From NCBI GenBank assembly GCA_036936605.1, contig JAUPFV010000005.1, positions 50,922,742-50,986,741 on the forward strand: 64,000 bases of DNA, written 5' to 3'. Numbering within the stretch: position 1 is the stretch's first letter; the number at the start of each line of letters is the position of its first letter. The stretch is from Limnanthes douglasii subsp. nivea (lineage: Eukaryota > Streptophyta > Magnoliopsida > Brassicales > Limnanthaceae). Below are positions 1 to 12,362 of this stretch, piece after piece. The notes below the pieces were generated by a model. That model saw nothing but the letters and a program-made list of their open reading frames with translations, was not told the DNA's origin and did not search any database. The position numbers were made by a program, and so were the translations under genes.

Positions 1-405
1 TCTTTAACCGAGTCGCTCAACATATGGTCGTCTTCTACACTGACATTTCATCTTCAGAAACCTTCGAAAGAAAAAAAACAGAAAACAATTTTGTTTTGTA
101 AAAGAAAACTATAGTTTTGGAAATAAGAAAAAAATACAAAATAATGAAGCATTTCCAGTTATGATAATTTTTTTTACACTCACTATAATATATTTTTGAC
201 TTCGAATAGTTTTTAACATAATAAATAGAGTACCAAATGAACTCTTTGGAATTACAATTTTTTTTATGGGAGGTAAATGGATCTAAAAAAAATTGACAAC
301 AATAATTCAAAAATATTGACTCCGATCAAAATCTTTCCCAACCAATTACTCAGTACAAAAAATTCAAAACTTAAAACACCAAATTCTCATCCAAATTAAA
401 CCACT
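1..405. other. AT-rich flank with no recognisable gene
   Basis: No coding signal that I trust is visible here. The only open frame (minus, 35-310) is lysine, tyrosine and phenylalanine rich because of base composition, and resembles no family I know. The stretch precedes the broken PPR gene and may once have been its promoter or 5' UTR, but I see no convincing TATA box. Confidence 0.4.
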
Positions 406-1909
406 GTGAAAATCCAATGCATGATTGTTGGGCCTGCCGTACCTTTTCAGTTCGGCAATTCATTTTCACATGAACTTTGGAAATTCTATTTGTGCTCCTC
501 CCTCGTTTGTTTATACACGTACCCGCTTTTGCTAAAAGCTTGTGCCGGTATTTCGAAGCTGGGTTTAGGGAAATCAGTTCATGGGTCGTTTTGAAACTTG
601 GATTTGATGACGATGGTCATGTGTTGAATACATCGGTGCATATGTTTTGCTGTTGTAGTGGTGGGATTGGATATGCAAGTAGGGTGTTTGATGAAATGCC
701 TAAGACGAATTCTGTGGCGTGGAGTGGAGTGGTATGATTAGTGGGTATGTTAGGTGGGGGCGTTCAACTGATGCGGTTAATCTGTTTAGGAGAATGCAGA
801 TGGAAGGTGTTTCCCCTGATGAGATTACCATGGTGTCTGTTCTTTCTGCTTGTACTGATTTGGGTGCACTTGAGCTTGGGAAGTGGGTTGAGTCTTATAT
901 TGAGAAAGAAAAGGTAAATAACTCAGTGGAGCTATGTAAGTCCCTATTGACATGTTCTCGAAATGTGGTGATATCGATAAAGCTTTTAAATTGTTTAGAG
1001 AAGTGAAGGATAGAAATATTGTATCACGGACTTCTGTGATTGTTGGTTTAGCAATGCATGGCCGAGGTGTCAGAGGCTATTTCTTTCTTTGAGGAAATGA
1101 TACATGTTGGTATAGAACCTGATGGTTGAAAAAGGGAAGGAGTGTTTTGATTTGATGAGAAGGAAATTTGGGGTTGAGCCCAAAATTGAACACTATGGAT
1201 ACATGGTGGATTTGTTATGCAGCGGTGGACTGTTGAAGGTGGACAGTTGAAAGACGCATTGGAGTTTGTCCGGAAAATGCCTTTTGAGGCTAACCGTATC
1301 ATATGGCGGATGCTGATTAATGCTTGTCGCCTCCATGACGAACTCAAAGTTGGGGAGAATATTACAAAATCGTTAATATCTAGTGAGCCGAAACATGAGT
1401 CCAATTGCGTGCTGCTCTCTGGCATTTATGCAAAAATGTTTCAGTGGGATAAGAAAACCAAGATTCGGGAGATGATGGACAAAAGAGGGATGAAGAAAAT
1501 ACCTGGTAGCACTATGATTGAACTGAATTATATGGTTTACGAATTTGTGGCCGGAGATAAATCACATGCTCAGTGCCAAGAAATATACGAGATGGTTGAG
1601 GAGATGAGGAGAAAGATCAGAAAGGCTGGGTACGTCCCGGCTGCAACAGAGGTGACACTGGATATTGAGGACGAAAACAAAGAAGATGCACTAAATAGGC
1701 ACAGTGAGAAATTAGCAATTGCATTTGCCCTTTTGAATACACATCCTAAAACTCCTATTAGGATTACAAAGAATTTATGAGTCTGTGGAGATTGTCACTC
1801 CGCGACAAAATTCATCTGTAAAATGTATGAACGAGAGATTATAGTGAGGGATCGGAACCGATTTCACCATTTTAAGGATGGTTCCTGCTCTTGTGGAGAT
1901 CTCTGGTGA
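406..1909 (+). pseudogene. PPR protein (PLS class, E-E+-DYW C-terminus), broken
   Basis: This is the remnant of a plant organelle-targeted RNA-editing factor. Translated pieces in three frames give typical PPR segments: YPLLLKACAG...LGLGKSVHG (about 515-590), VFDEMPKTNSVAWS (about 685-725), SGYVRWGRSTDAVNLFRRM with ITMVSVLSACTDLGALELGKWV (about 735-900), then FSKCGDIDKAFKLF in another frame. The 1217-1780 frame holds the E and E+ motifs (MPFEANRIIWRMLINACRLH, YEFVAGDKSH) and the start of the DYW domain with the deaminase-type HSE. TGA at 1778-1780 stands where the family has Arg (CGA). Beyond it the frame stays open through CGDCHSATK and [14 protein letters not shown] to TGA at 1907-1909, so the zinc-binding CxxC survives and the terminal tripeptide reads DLW instead of DYW. 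At least three frameshifts plus the nonsense codon make it a pseudogene. The upstream start is uncertain. Confidence 0.88.
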
Positions 1910-2165
1910 CATTTTACTTATGATATTTAACCTGTACTCTCCTATTTTGAAGCTTTAGGGGTGTTAGCCAGTGAAATTAAGGACCTTTTCGCCAATCTTC
2001 AGTTGAATAGCTGGCACAAAAAATCTGGTTTCTCCTGATGCGGGCCGGTGTTGGTATGGTACTGAAGGCAAAAAACATGAATCTCCTGAAATTTCACTGG
2101 TTTTCTTTGACTTTCTAAGAGCTTCACAAAATAAAACATCCTGATCTCTTATAAAAGACATTAAA

Positions 2166-2329
2166 CATACAGAGGAGAGAATGTAGGGGAGGATGCCGGT
2201 GACAACGATGTTGGAGATAAAATTTCTCTACTGAAGGAGAGGATCGATGATCCTGAGGACGTTCATGTGCGCCATGGAGATGGAGGGTGTGATGATGAAG
2301 ACAATGATGAAACTGTTGACGAAGAATAA
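2166..2329 (+). pseudogene. Short acidic reading frame, unrecognised
   Basis: One plus-strand frame stays open for 54 codons and is strikingly acidic (ending in DDEDNDETVDEE then TAA), with KISLLKERIDDPEDV in the middle. It follows an in-frame stop and has no ATG near its start. The composition looks like the acidic tail of a nuclear or chromatin protein exon, but I cannot name the family. It may be chance. The rest of 1910-2779 shows nothing recognisable. Confidence 0.2.
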
Positions 2330-2779
2330 ATCCAAGAAGACGACGGTGACATAGATTAGTAAAACCAGCAAGATATTTTGCCTGTGCTTGGATTAGTGAT
2401 GATAATGATGTTACTACAACATTCAAAACTGATAATGTAAACCAAGAACCAGTTTTAAGATACAAACTTGAAATTTTGTTTTAGTCTAACATTCAACTAA
2501 GGGTATGGCCGTATGGGTATAGGTATCTATACCGGCAGCAAATTTGTTATCTCCATATTAGCCATATTCCACCATCCATTCGATAAATAAGAAGCACTAA
2601 TAAAAGAGAGAGATTCTGAAGGACATTTGTATTTTTTTTAAAGGGATTAGAATGCAACATCTGTTTGCTATATTTTTTTTAATTTCATCCACTTTACGGA
2701 TGAGATACTATTTTTTATATAGTGGTCTTGATTTAGAGAGGTTTTAGGTGGTTATCTTTTTATTAGTGCAGTTTGTTCT

Positions 2780-2938
2780 TGATGAGTCCGGATTTATTCA
2801 CCACTACTTATTGAGAAAACTGGACAGGGGTAATTCGGACAATAAGTATTCATTGAACTATCCGGACACGACAAAAGTATTAATACACTAAACACCTTTT
2901 GACTAAGCTAGGTGCTAATCTACTTAAAAACTAATGGA
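2780..2938 (+). repeat. Element A 5' LTR, truncated
   Basis: The first 159 bp match the beginning of the 3' LTR at 17216, from TGATGAGTCCGGATTTATTC to AAAAACTAATGG. The match then stops abruptly and the sequence jumps to the C-terminal gag region. This removes the TATA box (TATAAATACCC) that the 3' LTR still has, so this copy could not be transcribed from its own 5' LTR. Confidence 0.85.
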
Positions 2939-2944
2939 AGACTA

Positions 2945-5900
2945 TGGTAATCATTGAAATATTTAATGTCGAATCATAGTATTTGGATCATGTTCCGACC
3001 CGGAATAAAGTGGGGGTTATAACAGAACATACTAAGATAGTGTCTGGACTCATAAGCTTTTTTGAGTCACTTACTATATTCAGAGGAGACACTACGACAT
3101 CGCCAACTTCTTCTTCAAGAAAGAGACATGTTCACATTCTAGCTACTTAGTTGGAGGGAGGCATGTCCTCCTATCAGTCCCAAATTCTTTTTCCCTTCAT
3201 TTTTTTTGATGAAGATGATCTGAGGGACATAGCTGGTCCTCATGAGGATGTTGTGGTGATAGGATCATCGATTGGGGGCAACAACATCAGGAAAATTTTG
3301 ATTCACACTAACAGCTCAGCCAATATTCTCTTTTTAAGTTCCTATAAATAAATGAAGAATCCAGCAGTGATTCAGCGTTCAAACAGATCCATTGTGGGCT
3401 TCACAGGGAGCTCTGCGGATGTAATCGGAGAATTTGAGGAGGAGGTATTGTTGGGCAAAGGCCCTTTCAAGAAGATGGTCAGGGTACTATTCGTTGTGGT
3501 AGATTGCCCCACATGTTACAATGAAATCTTTGGGAGATCTTGGCTCTCCACGATGCATGATGTGGCTTCAACAGTTCATCAATGTTTAAAGTATGCAGTT
3601 CAAGGACAGGTGGGAGTTGTCCGAAGTAGCCAAAAAATAGCAAGAGAGTGTTATGCAACTGCACTTGCTCTTGAAACTCTGGGGGCAGTCCGGATAAATG
3701 AAGATAATCAGTTGTTGGGGCACTCTGAGGGTGAGGGTGAAATTGATGACCCCAGAGAGACCCCTGGTGTTTTGATACCAATCGAGGAAGTTGAAATCCA
3801 CTCTCTAGCTGAAGGAAGGAATGTTAAAATTGGCTCCTAGATGACATCAGAATTAAAGAAAAAATGTTGTCCTTTTTGGAAAACCACCAACATGTTTTTG
3901 CTTGGTGCAATGCTGATGTAACCGGAGTACCTGCGAATGTTATATCACACCAACTATCCATCCGAAGAGATGTAACACCTGCTATGCAAAGAAGGAGAGA
4001 AAGCTAATGTCATAGTTCAAGAAGTTGACCGACTTACCAAGATGGGACACATAAATGAGTCTCAATATCCCTTATGGACGGTCAATCCAGTGTTAGTAAA
4101 GACCAAGAATGGGAAATGGCGTATGTGTATCAACTTTACCGACCTCAACAGAGCTTGCCCAAAAGATCTCTATCCAGTCCCCCAGATAGATCAGTTGGTA
4201 GACTCCACATATGGGAACAAGTTATTGTCCTTCATGGATGCCTTCTCCGGTTATAACCAGATACAGGTGGATCCGAAGGACCAGGAACACACTACTTTTG
4301 TTACAGATATGGGCCTTCATTGTTACAAGGTAATGCCTTTTGGGTTGAAAAATGTTGGGGCTACTTATTAGAGGTTGGTCAACAAATCATTTGCTGATCA
4401 AATTGGGAGAAATTTGGAAGTGTATATTGATGACATGATGGTAAAAAGCTTGGAAGAGGAGTTGCACCTAGGTGATCTTCAAGAAACTTTTTCCAACTTG
4501 GCAAAGGTTAACTTAAAATTGAATCCAGAAAAATGTGTGTTTGGGGTGCGATCCGGAAATTATTTGGGGTATGCGATAAGTAAGAAAGGGATACAGCCTG
4601 ATCCGGACCAGCTTGATGCCTTATTAAAGATGGATCCTCCTCGAAGTGTTAAAGAAGTACAAAGGTTGACAGGAAGGTTGGCTGCATTAAATCGTTTTAT
4701 TTCAAGGTCTTCGGATAAGTGTTCCCTGTTTTTTCAGACTTTAAAGGGTGCTAAAGACTTTAACTGGTCTCCACAGTGCCACCATACGTTTAATGAAATA
4801 AAAATGCATTTATCTTCCCCCAAAACCCTTTTCAAACTTGTTGACGGAGAGACATTGTACATATACTTAGCTGTATCTGAATGTGCTATAAGTGCAGTGC
4901 TGGTAAGAGAGGTGGACAATTATCCTCGTCTGGTGTACTACATCAGCAAGAGTCTGCTAGATGCTGAGAAGAGGTACCTGAAGCTTGAAAAACTGGCACT
5001 AGCCTTGGTAATTGCTGCCAGAAAGATGAGGCCGTATTTTCAGTCTTATTCTATCATCGCCCGAACGTCTTTTCTTTTGAAGAATGTGCCTCAAAGGTAG
5101 ACATATCGAGCAGGATGACCAAATGGTCAATAGAGTTGGGTGATTATGATATTGATTTTTGCCCCACGAACTGCAATCAAAGCTCAATCTGTTGCTTATT
5201 TCCTAGTTGAATTCCATTCAGACAGAAGTACTAAGCAAGCTGCAGATGAGAAAACTAAGAAAATATGGGTTGTCTGGACGGATGGTGGATCAAGTACCAT
5301 GGGTTGTGGTGCTGGGATATGTTTAACCTCTCTGTATGGCGATGAATTATACCATGCTATATGTTTTGCTTTTAGGGCTTCTAACAATGAGTCTGAGTAT
5401 GAGGCTGATATAGCTGGTCTGAAGCTAGCTTTCTTGTGTGGGGCTTAAAGAGTCAGGTTGATGAGTGATTATCAGCTTCTTATCCATCATGCCCAAGGTC
5501 AATATGAGGCAAAAAAGAAACAGTTGATCAAATACTTGTTTATCCTTAAAGAAGTCGCAGCTAACTTAAAAAATGTTAGCTATGAGCATATACTTAGATC
5601 GGAGAACACACTAGCAGACTCTTTGGCAACCATAGCATACTCTGAGTCCTACCCATGGATTCACATGCAAGACTGACCATCCATATAACCTAATCAGAGT
5701 AAGGAAAAGGAGAAAATTTTAAGTATACAAGTGGTTCAACCCAAAGGCTGGAGATATCCCCTTCTTCAATACATCTCTGATGGCATTTTGCCTCTGGAGA
5801 AAGTTGTGGCAAGAAAAGTGAAGCATATGGCTCGTGGTTTCTTAATCATAGGAGATGTCCTTTATAAGAAGTCGTTTAGTAGACCTCTTCTGCGTTTTTT

Positions 5901-6308
5901 GAGGGTTGAAGAGTTCCAAATTTTGCTATCCGAACTACATGATGGAGAAGGATCAGCACACTGTGCCTATAGAGCTTCAACCCTAAGGCTTTTGTTGGCC
6001 GGATATTATTGGCCATCCATAATGACAGATGCCAAGGATTTGGTGAAGAAATGTGACCCATGCCAAAGATATGGTAATGAAATTCATATCCCAGTTGTTC
6101 CTCTGGAATCTATTTCTGAGCCGGTGCCTTTTGCTCGTTGGGGACTGGATTTAGTTGGGCCTTTACCAATGGGGTCCAGAGGGTGCAGGACTATTATTGT
6201 AGCCATTGATTATTTCTCAAGATGGATAGAAGCGGCCCCACTGGCAGGAATTACTTCGAAAGTTGTTATAAAATTTATCTTATCTAACATTTGTTGCAGA
6301 TTTGGGGT
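2945..6308 (+). pseudogene. Element A gag C-terminus, protease, reverse transcriptase, RNase H, integrase N-terminal half
   Basis: The reading is homologous to element C from C's position 32586 onward. Domains in order: gag tail and protease (3151-3840; the DTGSS active site reads as a degraded HTNSS), reverse transcriptase (4042-4600) with YIDDMM near 4425, first RNase H (4800-5150), archaeal-type RNase H with TDGGSSTMGCGAG at about 5280, and integrase with HDGEGSAHC and CDPCQRY followed by the first catalytic-core segment (LDLVGPLP, IDYFSRW). Breaks include TAG at 4369-4371 where relatives have CAG, a frameshift near 5090 and TAA near 5446. The frame ends at 6308 inside the integrase core, exactly where element D begins, and the rest of the integrase was never recovered on the other side. 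Confidence 0.9.
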
Positions 6309-8076
6309 TGTTAGTCATTTTCTCACGCAAGTATACGCGGTCAAATGGTAGCAAGTAATAAGTAAGTAAAATCGTTCCCACGAAGACCAGGTGTATATGA
6401 CGAGAATTCACTTATGCAACAAAGTATGATTATTAGACTAATGCTTGAACGATTAATAAAGTATGGGTGAATGAATATAACTAAGCAAATTAACTAACGA
6501 GATTAACTAACGAGTTTACTTATGCGAGAGAAAACATGGAACCCTAACTTCATTGTTTATTTTAATAAGAGTATTAATATAGTTAATCAATATGTATGAT
6601 AACAACGATTACTAATCAGATAACACGAAATTAGAATACGCCACCTTTCAGTATACGTAAACCAAACCACTTAAAAAACCACAAAAGAGCTAGCAGTTAA
6701 GCAGACACCGCTTGCATGACAATCCTATATGTCTATATGAATTGAGGTACAATTGGTTTTAAGCACAAGTTATCTATTTCGATTACATAGGGTAATATGA
6801 TATGGTTAGTGACATATTACGAATCATAAAAAATCACAATACGAATCATTCAAGAACCTATGCTAGCATGGCAAGTTCTAAACCCTTAAATCCACTTTCG
6901 CATTTATTAAAGATTAACAAACTAGATGTCTGCGACACATCGAACGATAAGCACAACCATATTAGGTAACCGATAAGCGTATCTCACAAATCAATCAAGC
7001 AATCAAACCATAAGTATTATTCAAACAAATCCGTTAGAGTTCGATGACAACGATTAGTTCATAATCGATCATGGGCGCAAAAGTTAACATAGCTCTAAGA
7101 CGAATGTAAATAGATGAATAAGCGTTTAGAAAATGTCAAACCGAATAATAACCACCAAGTATCGCCTGACATAAACAATTCTTAAACTACCGATCGAAAA
7201 ACAACGAAAAAAAGTACCCGTCACCTGTCTCGAACAATACATAAAATGCTGATCGAAAACACCATAGCCGTTACCTCAACTATCGATAAAAAACAACAGT
7301 AGCTGTCACCTACTGCCGTCAACTTATATGTTCTGCAGGTTAGAAAACCCAAAAATGTAGCCAAATCCGATTTTTCTTCCTTCTGTTTCTCGTTCTGTAT
7401 TCTGCAGAATATTAAAATGGTAGCCAAATCCGACTTTTTTTTTCTCCTCTGCCGTAAAACACAGTCGGTTGTAAACCGAGTCAGTAGCAAATTGTAAAAT
7501 ATATATATTCTACTGAAACCCTAAAAAAATTACAAATTGTAAAATATTTATGCTAAATAAAATAATATTTTAACCCTAAAAAAAATTATAAATTGTAAAA
7601 TATTTATGCTAAATAAAATAATATTTTAAACAATATAGCTAAATAAAACCTTAGCATTAGTCTAATATTTTTTTCTTAATTGAGCACTAATTTCCTTTTG
7701 TGTTTCGCTTTAATATTCTTTTCTTAATTCAATATTTTAAACAATATCTCAAGAAATATATTTTCTTTTTTTTCAACATTAATATATTTTTTCAATCATT
7801 AATATATTTTTCTTTGGAAAAGCACTAGTCATAATATATTTTTATTGTTAATATTTTTCCTTTCTTTTCAACTGTTCCAAAATTGTCCTCAGTACATTAA
7901 TTTTTCAGTTTCTTCAATTTCAACCCCAAATTTATTAATATTATCAAAATTTATCCGCGGCACAAGCGCCTTTAATAATACTGGAAAAACACGTTAAAAC
8001 ACAACAAATACTTGAGAACTGATGATGATTTTAAGAATAATGGAAGCGTAATAAGTGACATGAAATGCACTTATCA
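6309..8076 (-). repeat. Element D 3' LTR (about 1.77 kb)
   Basis: On the minus strand it begins TGATAAGTGCATTTC right after the purine tract and ends in CA at 6309, giving canonical TG...CA ends. The length suits Athila LTRs. The plus-strand text near 6325 (GCAAGTATACGCGG, GTTCCCACGAAGACC) is a motif common at the ends of plant gypsy LTRs. An internal near-exact tandem duplication of about 55 bp lies at 7519-7628. GGGGT at 6304-6308 is the presumed target site; its partner is deleted. No gene is encoded. Confidence 0.8.
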
Positions 8077-9400
8077 AACCCCCAAACTTAAACCGTTGCT
8101 TGTCCTCAAGCAATGCAAAACAGGTTTAACAATTGATGCATGAATGTAACTGAATTTAAATGAATGCAAGAATGCAATGATCTTGAATGAGTAACCGTAA
8201 CTAATTCAGCATAAATGCCTCAACGAATGGAATGAACTCGGAATGCGAAATAACTAGGTACTCAAATGCTAGCAATACAAGTGAGGAAGCGTGCGTGTGT
8301 GCTCAAACTCAATCGACATGTTTTTAGTACAAATTAATGGACCTTACTTGTTCTCATCATAATAATCACAAGATTAGAAACGAAATACAACCTAGATTCT
8401 TTATATTCAAGTTGCACATCCATATTTCCCCGGGGTTGTCAAAGATTTATTATGCTTTACTATATATACATACACACAAAGACTTATTTGACCGTGCAAT
8501 GGACGAGGTCCCCGAAAGACTTATACAATGGTGCCCATGTAGCGAGCTTTAGGTTAGCGGATCCCATACCGGAAAAGTCTTAGGTCACTAGGCACAAAGT
8601 CCCCTATAACTTAATAACTTGAGCACCAAAGAGCTCATCCTAGCCAATTTTTCCTTTTTTCATCTTTTTTTTCTTCGTTATTCTTTTTTTAAGCAATCGG
8701 GAATGAGTGTGTTTCGCTCCATCTCATTTCATCCCTAGACTACTCGTAATACGCAGCCCCCAGCGAGAGGACGCACATCAACGAGCGGCTACTAGCCTTT
8801 GACGCTTAACTGAATAATACGCATATTTATCTTTCAACTCCCCCAAACTTATATTTTTGTAACCCATGAGCTAGTAAATGATTAAGGTATGATTCTGAAC
8901 CTAAGCAAAGATTATGTATAACAATACTCAAGTGTGTCCGTAACTAGCATAAAAACAATCGATGAGGCTACGTGTATTAATTGTGCTTCTACATCAAGCA
9001 AGCTAACTTACAAGCAACCTAATTAGATTTTATTCCTACTGTCATTCCAAACAATTTTTATCATTGGCTACTTAAGTAGGAATAGTAACTCAAGGGATCA
9101 AAGATGCAAAATGCATGAACAAAATGTTATGCTAGTAGACTTACTCGATCCTAAACACAGTCTATATGATCATGGCATGAATATGCAGATAAGCATGACT
9201 AACATGAAGATGCACTGTCTATCATGAATCACTACTATGATGAATGCAACTACAAGAAATTAAAAGATACAAGAAACCCTCCCCTATTCGTCCAGCTGTC
9301 TTGATCATTGTTTCCCAGTGGGTTGCCTCCCACGAAGCGCTTGTTTAACGTTGATAACTCGACGATACCACTCAGAATCATGTAGTGTTGAGGCTGATAC
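8077..9400 (-). other. Element D 3' noncoding region
   Basis: This stretch lies between the integrase C-terminus and the 3' LTR. At the LTR end it has the Athila-typical text TTGAGGACAAGCAACGG (minus, about 8096-8112) next to the purine tract. At the other end (about 9315-9345) is a small inverted repeat GTGGGTTGCCTCCCAC. Athila elements often carry an envelope-like gene here; I see no frame of any length with signal or membrane segments, so it is absent or decayed beyond recognition. Confidence 0.6.
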
Positions 9401-11101
9401 TGAATGCCTCACGGTTCTCCACATCTCCATAGCAATGCTTGAGTCATTGACCATTGACTTTGAATGCTTTGGCTGGCGATTCCTCATAAATTTCAACTGC
9501 TCCATGTGGATATATTGTCTTGACTTTAAAAGGTCCAGACCATCTTGATTTGAGCTTCCCATGGAAAATCTATAGACGAGAGTTGAAAAGAAGAACCATT
9601 TGACCTGGCTCAAAATCTTTTTATAAAAGCTTCATATCATGTCATTTCTTGAATTTTTCCTTATACATCTTCGAGTTCTCATATGCTTGAGACCAAAACT
9701 CGTCAAGTTCATTCAATTGAAGCAAACACTTCTCACCATCTGCTTGAATGCCGAAATTCAACTTATTTAAAGCCCAGAATGCCTTATGCTCAAGTTCTGC
9801 TGGAAGATGACAAGCCTTACCATATACTAACTGAAATGGTGACATCCCAAGTGGAGTTTTGTAAGTCGTTCGGTATGCCCATACTTTTTTATCTAACTTC
9901 AAAGACCAATCTTTCCTTGAAGGATTCACCACTTTTTCTAAGATTTACTTGATTTCTCGATTTGAGACTTCAGCTTGACCAGTTTGAGGGTGGTAAGTGG
10001 TAGCAACACGATGAGAAATACCATATTTAGCCAACAAGGCTGTAAACTGACGATTGCAAAAGTGAGTCCCTTCATCACTGATTATAGCAAGAGGAGTTCC
10101 AAACCGAGTGAAGATTTGCTTATGAAGGAAATTGGGCACTACCTTAGCATCGTTAGTTGGGAGAGCTTTCACCTCAACCCACTTAGATACGTAATCCACA
10201 TCTAAGAGTATGTATAGATTGTTGCAGGAGGACACAAATGGTCCATGAAATCTATTCCCCACACATCGAATACCTCGACCTTAAGAAGCATATTAAGGGG
10301 CATCTCCTTTCGCCTAGAAATATTACCAACCCTTTGGCATCGATCACATCTACGAACGTACATATGAGCATCCTTAAACAAGGTAGGCCAGTAGAAACGT
10401 GCTTGAAGAACTCGAGCAGCTGTCTTATCCCCAGCATAATGTCCTCCATAAACCGTAGTGTGAAAATCATGTAAAACTTTCTCAATCTCACTGTAAGGGA
10501 TGCAACGTTGGATCATCTTATCAACACACTGTTTAAACAAGAATGGCTCATCCCAAAGATACCATTTCACGTAATGCATGAATTTCTTCCATTGAGCCCA
10601 AGTAAAATCTAAAGGAATCACATTGCTAACCAGATAGTTAACAAAATCAGCAAACCATGGTACTTCTCCATGGATCAGGAACAACTGCTCATCTGGGAAA
10701 CATTCGTTGATAAGAATTCCATCTCCCTTGTCTTTCTCATGTTGCTCAATACGTGAGAAATGGTCAGCTACCTGGTTTTCAGTCCCCTTTCTGTCTTTAA
10801 TTTCCAACTCGAATTCTTGAAGCAAGAGTACCAATCGAATTAAGCGAGGCTTGACATCCGTTTTAGATAGCAGGTACTTGATAGTCAAATGATCCGTGAA
10901 AACCGTGACCTTAGCACCAAGCAAGTAGGATCTGAACTTCTCAAAACCATAGACAACAACCAAAAGCTCTTTTTCAGTAACGGTGTAGTTTCGTTGTGCA
11001 TCATTGAGGGTTTTACTAGCATAGTGAACCATGTGAAACACCTTTAGCTTCCTTTGACCAAGAACGACTCCCACAGCGAAATTACTAGCATCACACATCA
11101 T
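9400..11101 (-). pseudogene. Element D RNase H and integrase
   Basis: RNase H (11101 to about 10740) begins [16 protein letters not shown] and contains [19 protein letters not shown] and [10 protein letters not shown], the usual Ty3 pattern. The integrase follows: zinc-binding [15 protein letters not shown] with CDRCQR, core residues [17 protein letters not shown] and [15 protein letters not shown], then the C-terminal segment VWAYRTTYKTPLGMSPFQLV and, near 9540, a GPF-type motif (SRWSGPF). The frame breaks near 10250 within the core and stops again at about 9945 and 9640. This gene would have acted in the nuclear insertion complex; it is now inactive. Confidence 0.87.
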
Positions 11102-11110
11102 CTCAAATGG

Positions 11111-12362
11111 CTATTCCCAGTTAGGCGTAGTGATGTTAGGGGCTGAAGTCAACTTTTTCTTCAATAGCTCAAAAGCAACGAAACACTCTTTAGTAAATCG
11201 AAAAGGAACATCCTTTTCCAGTAGACTACAAAGTGGTTTGGTAATCTTTGAGAAGTCCTGAATAAAACGTCTATAAAATCCAGCATGACCAAGAAAACTA
11301 CGACTTCCTTTTACTGAGACAGAAGGATGAAGCTTTTTGATCGTTTCAAGCTTGGCCTTGTCCACTTCTAAACCCCTCTTAGACACCTTGTGTCCAAGGA
11401 TAATTCCTTCTTGCACCATGAAGTGACATTTTTCCCAATTAAGAACGAGGTTTGTTGCCACACATCTCTCAAGTACCCTACCCAGATTAGATAGACAGCC
11501 ATCGTATGATTTCTCAAAAACTATAAAATTGTCCATGAACACCTCCATCATATCACCAACCATATCAAAGAAAATAGCCATCATACACCTTTGAAAAGTA
11601 GCGAGTGCATTACAAAATCCAAACGAGACACGTCGAAAAGCAAAGGTACCAAAAGGGCATGTGAATGTGGTCTTCTCCTGATCTTCCGGAGCTATACAAA
11701 TCTGATTGTAGCCTAAATATCCATCGAGCATACAGTAATACTCATGGCCTGCTCTGAGCAAATAATGGCAAGGGAAAGTGATCTTTTCTAGTGGCCTTAT
11801 TCAATTTACGATAATCCATGCAAGTTCCTCCCTTCTTTGGTACACATTGCACCGGGCTTACCCACGTACTGTCTGAGATATGATAGATAATGCCTGCATC
11901 TAGCCACTTCAGAATTTATTTCTTCACCACCTCTTTCATGATAGGATTTAGCCTCCTTTGATGTTCGATAGATGGTTTGCTCCCTTCTTCTAGCAGAATC
12001 TTGTGCATGTAGTAAGAGGGACTGATTCCCCTGATATCTGCTATGGTCCAACCAATGGCTGATTTGAACTTCCTCAGAACTCTGAATAGTTTTTCTTCCT
12101 CACTACCTGAAAGGTTAGATGCAATAATAACAGGTAATGTAGATGACTCTCCTAAGAAAGCATACCTGAGATTATCTGGCAGTGGTTTGAGTTCAAGTTT
12201 AGGAGCATCTTCTAGCGAAGGTTTAAGCCTTTCCTGAGAATCCTTAAGATCACCCAATATGAGCGAATCATGTGGAATATTGAGTCTGTGTTTGATACGG
12301 GGCTGCCTGTAGTAGTTGAACACATTCGGATATCTCTTCGTCTTCGAAGTAAGATTCACCAT
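11111..12362 (-). pseudogene. Element D protease-RT linker and reverse transcriptase
   Basis: The 12362-11916 frame gives the Athila linker (LPDNLRYAFLGESSTLPVII, ILLEEGSKPSIEHQRRLNP). The next pieces, in shifted frames, give VQCVPKKGGTCMDYRKLN and then the palm from 11761: YCMLDGYLGYNQI, TTFTCPFGTFAFRR. The catalytic motif reads EVFMDNFIVF where the family has xMDD, so the second catalytic aspartate is Asn. Thumb and connection follow (GHKVSKRGLEVDKAKL, FLGHAGFYRRFI). The substitution and the frameshifts mean it cannot copy RNA. Confidence 0.87.

Noticed and set aside
2124..2465. His/Leu-rich minus-strand frame
   Set aside because: It is the complement of the acidic plus-strand frame at 2166-2329 (GAT/GAT repeats read as ATC/CAT) and has no motif of its own.
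8077..9400. Envelope-like gene of element D
   Set aside because: Expected in some Athila elements, but no frame of useful length, signal peptide or membrane segment is visible. The small plus-strand frame at 8337-8552 does not resemble an envelope protein.
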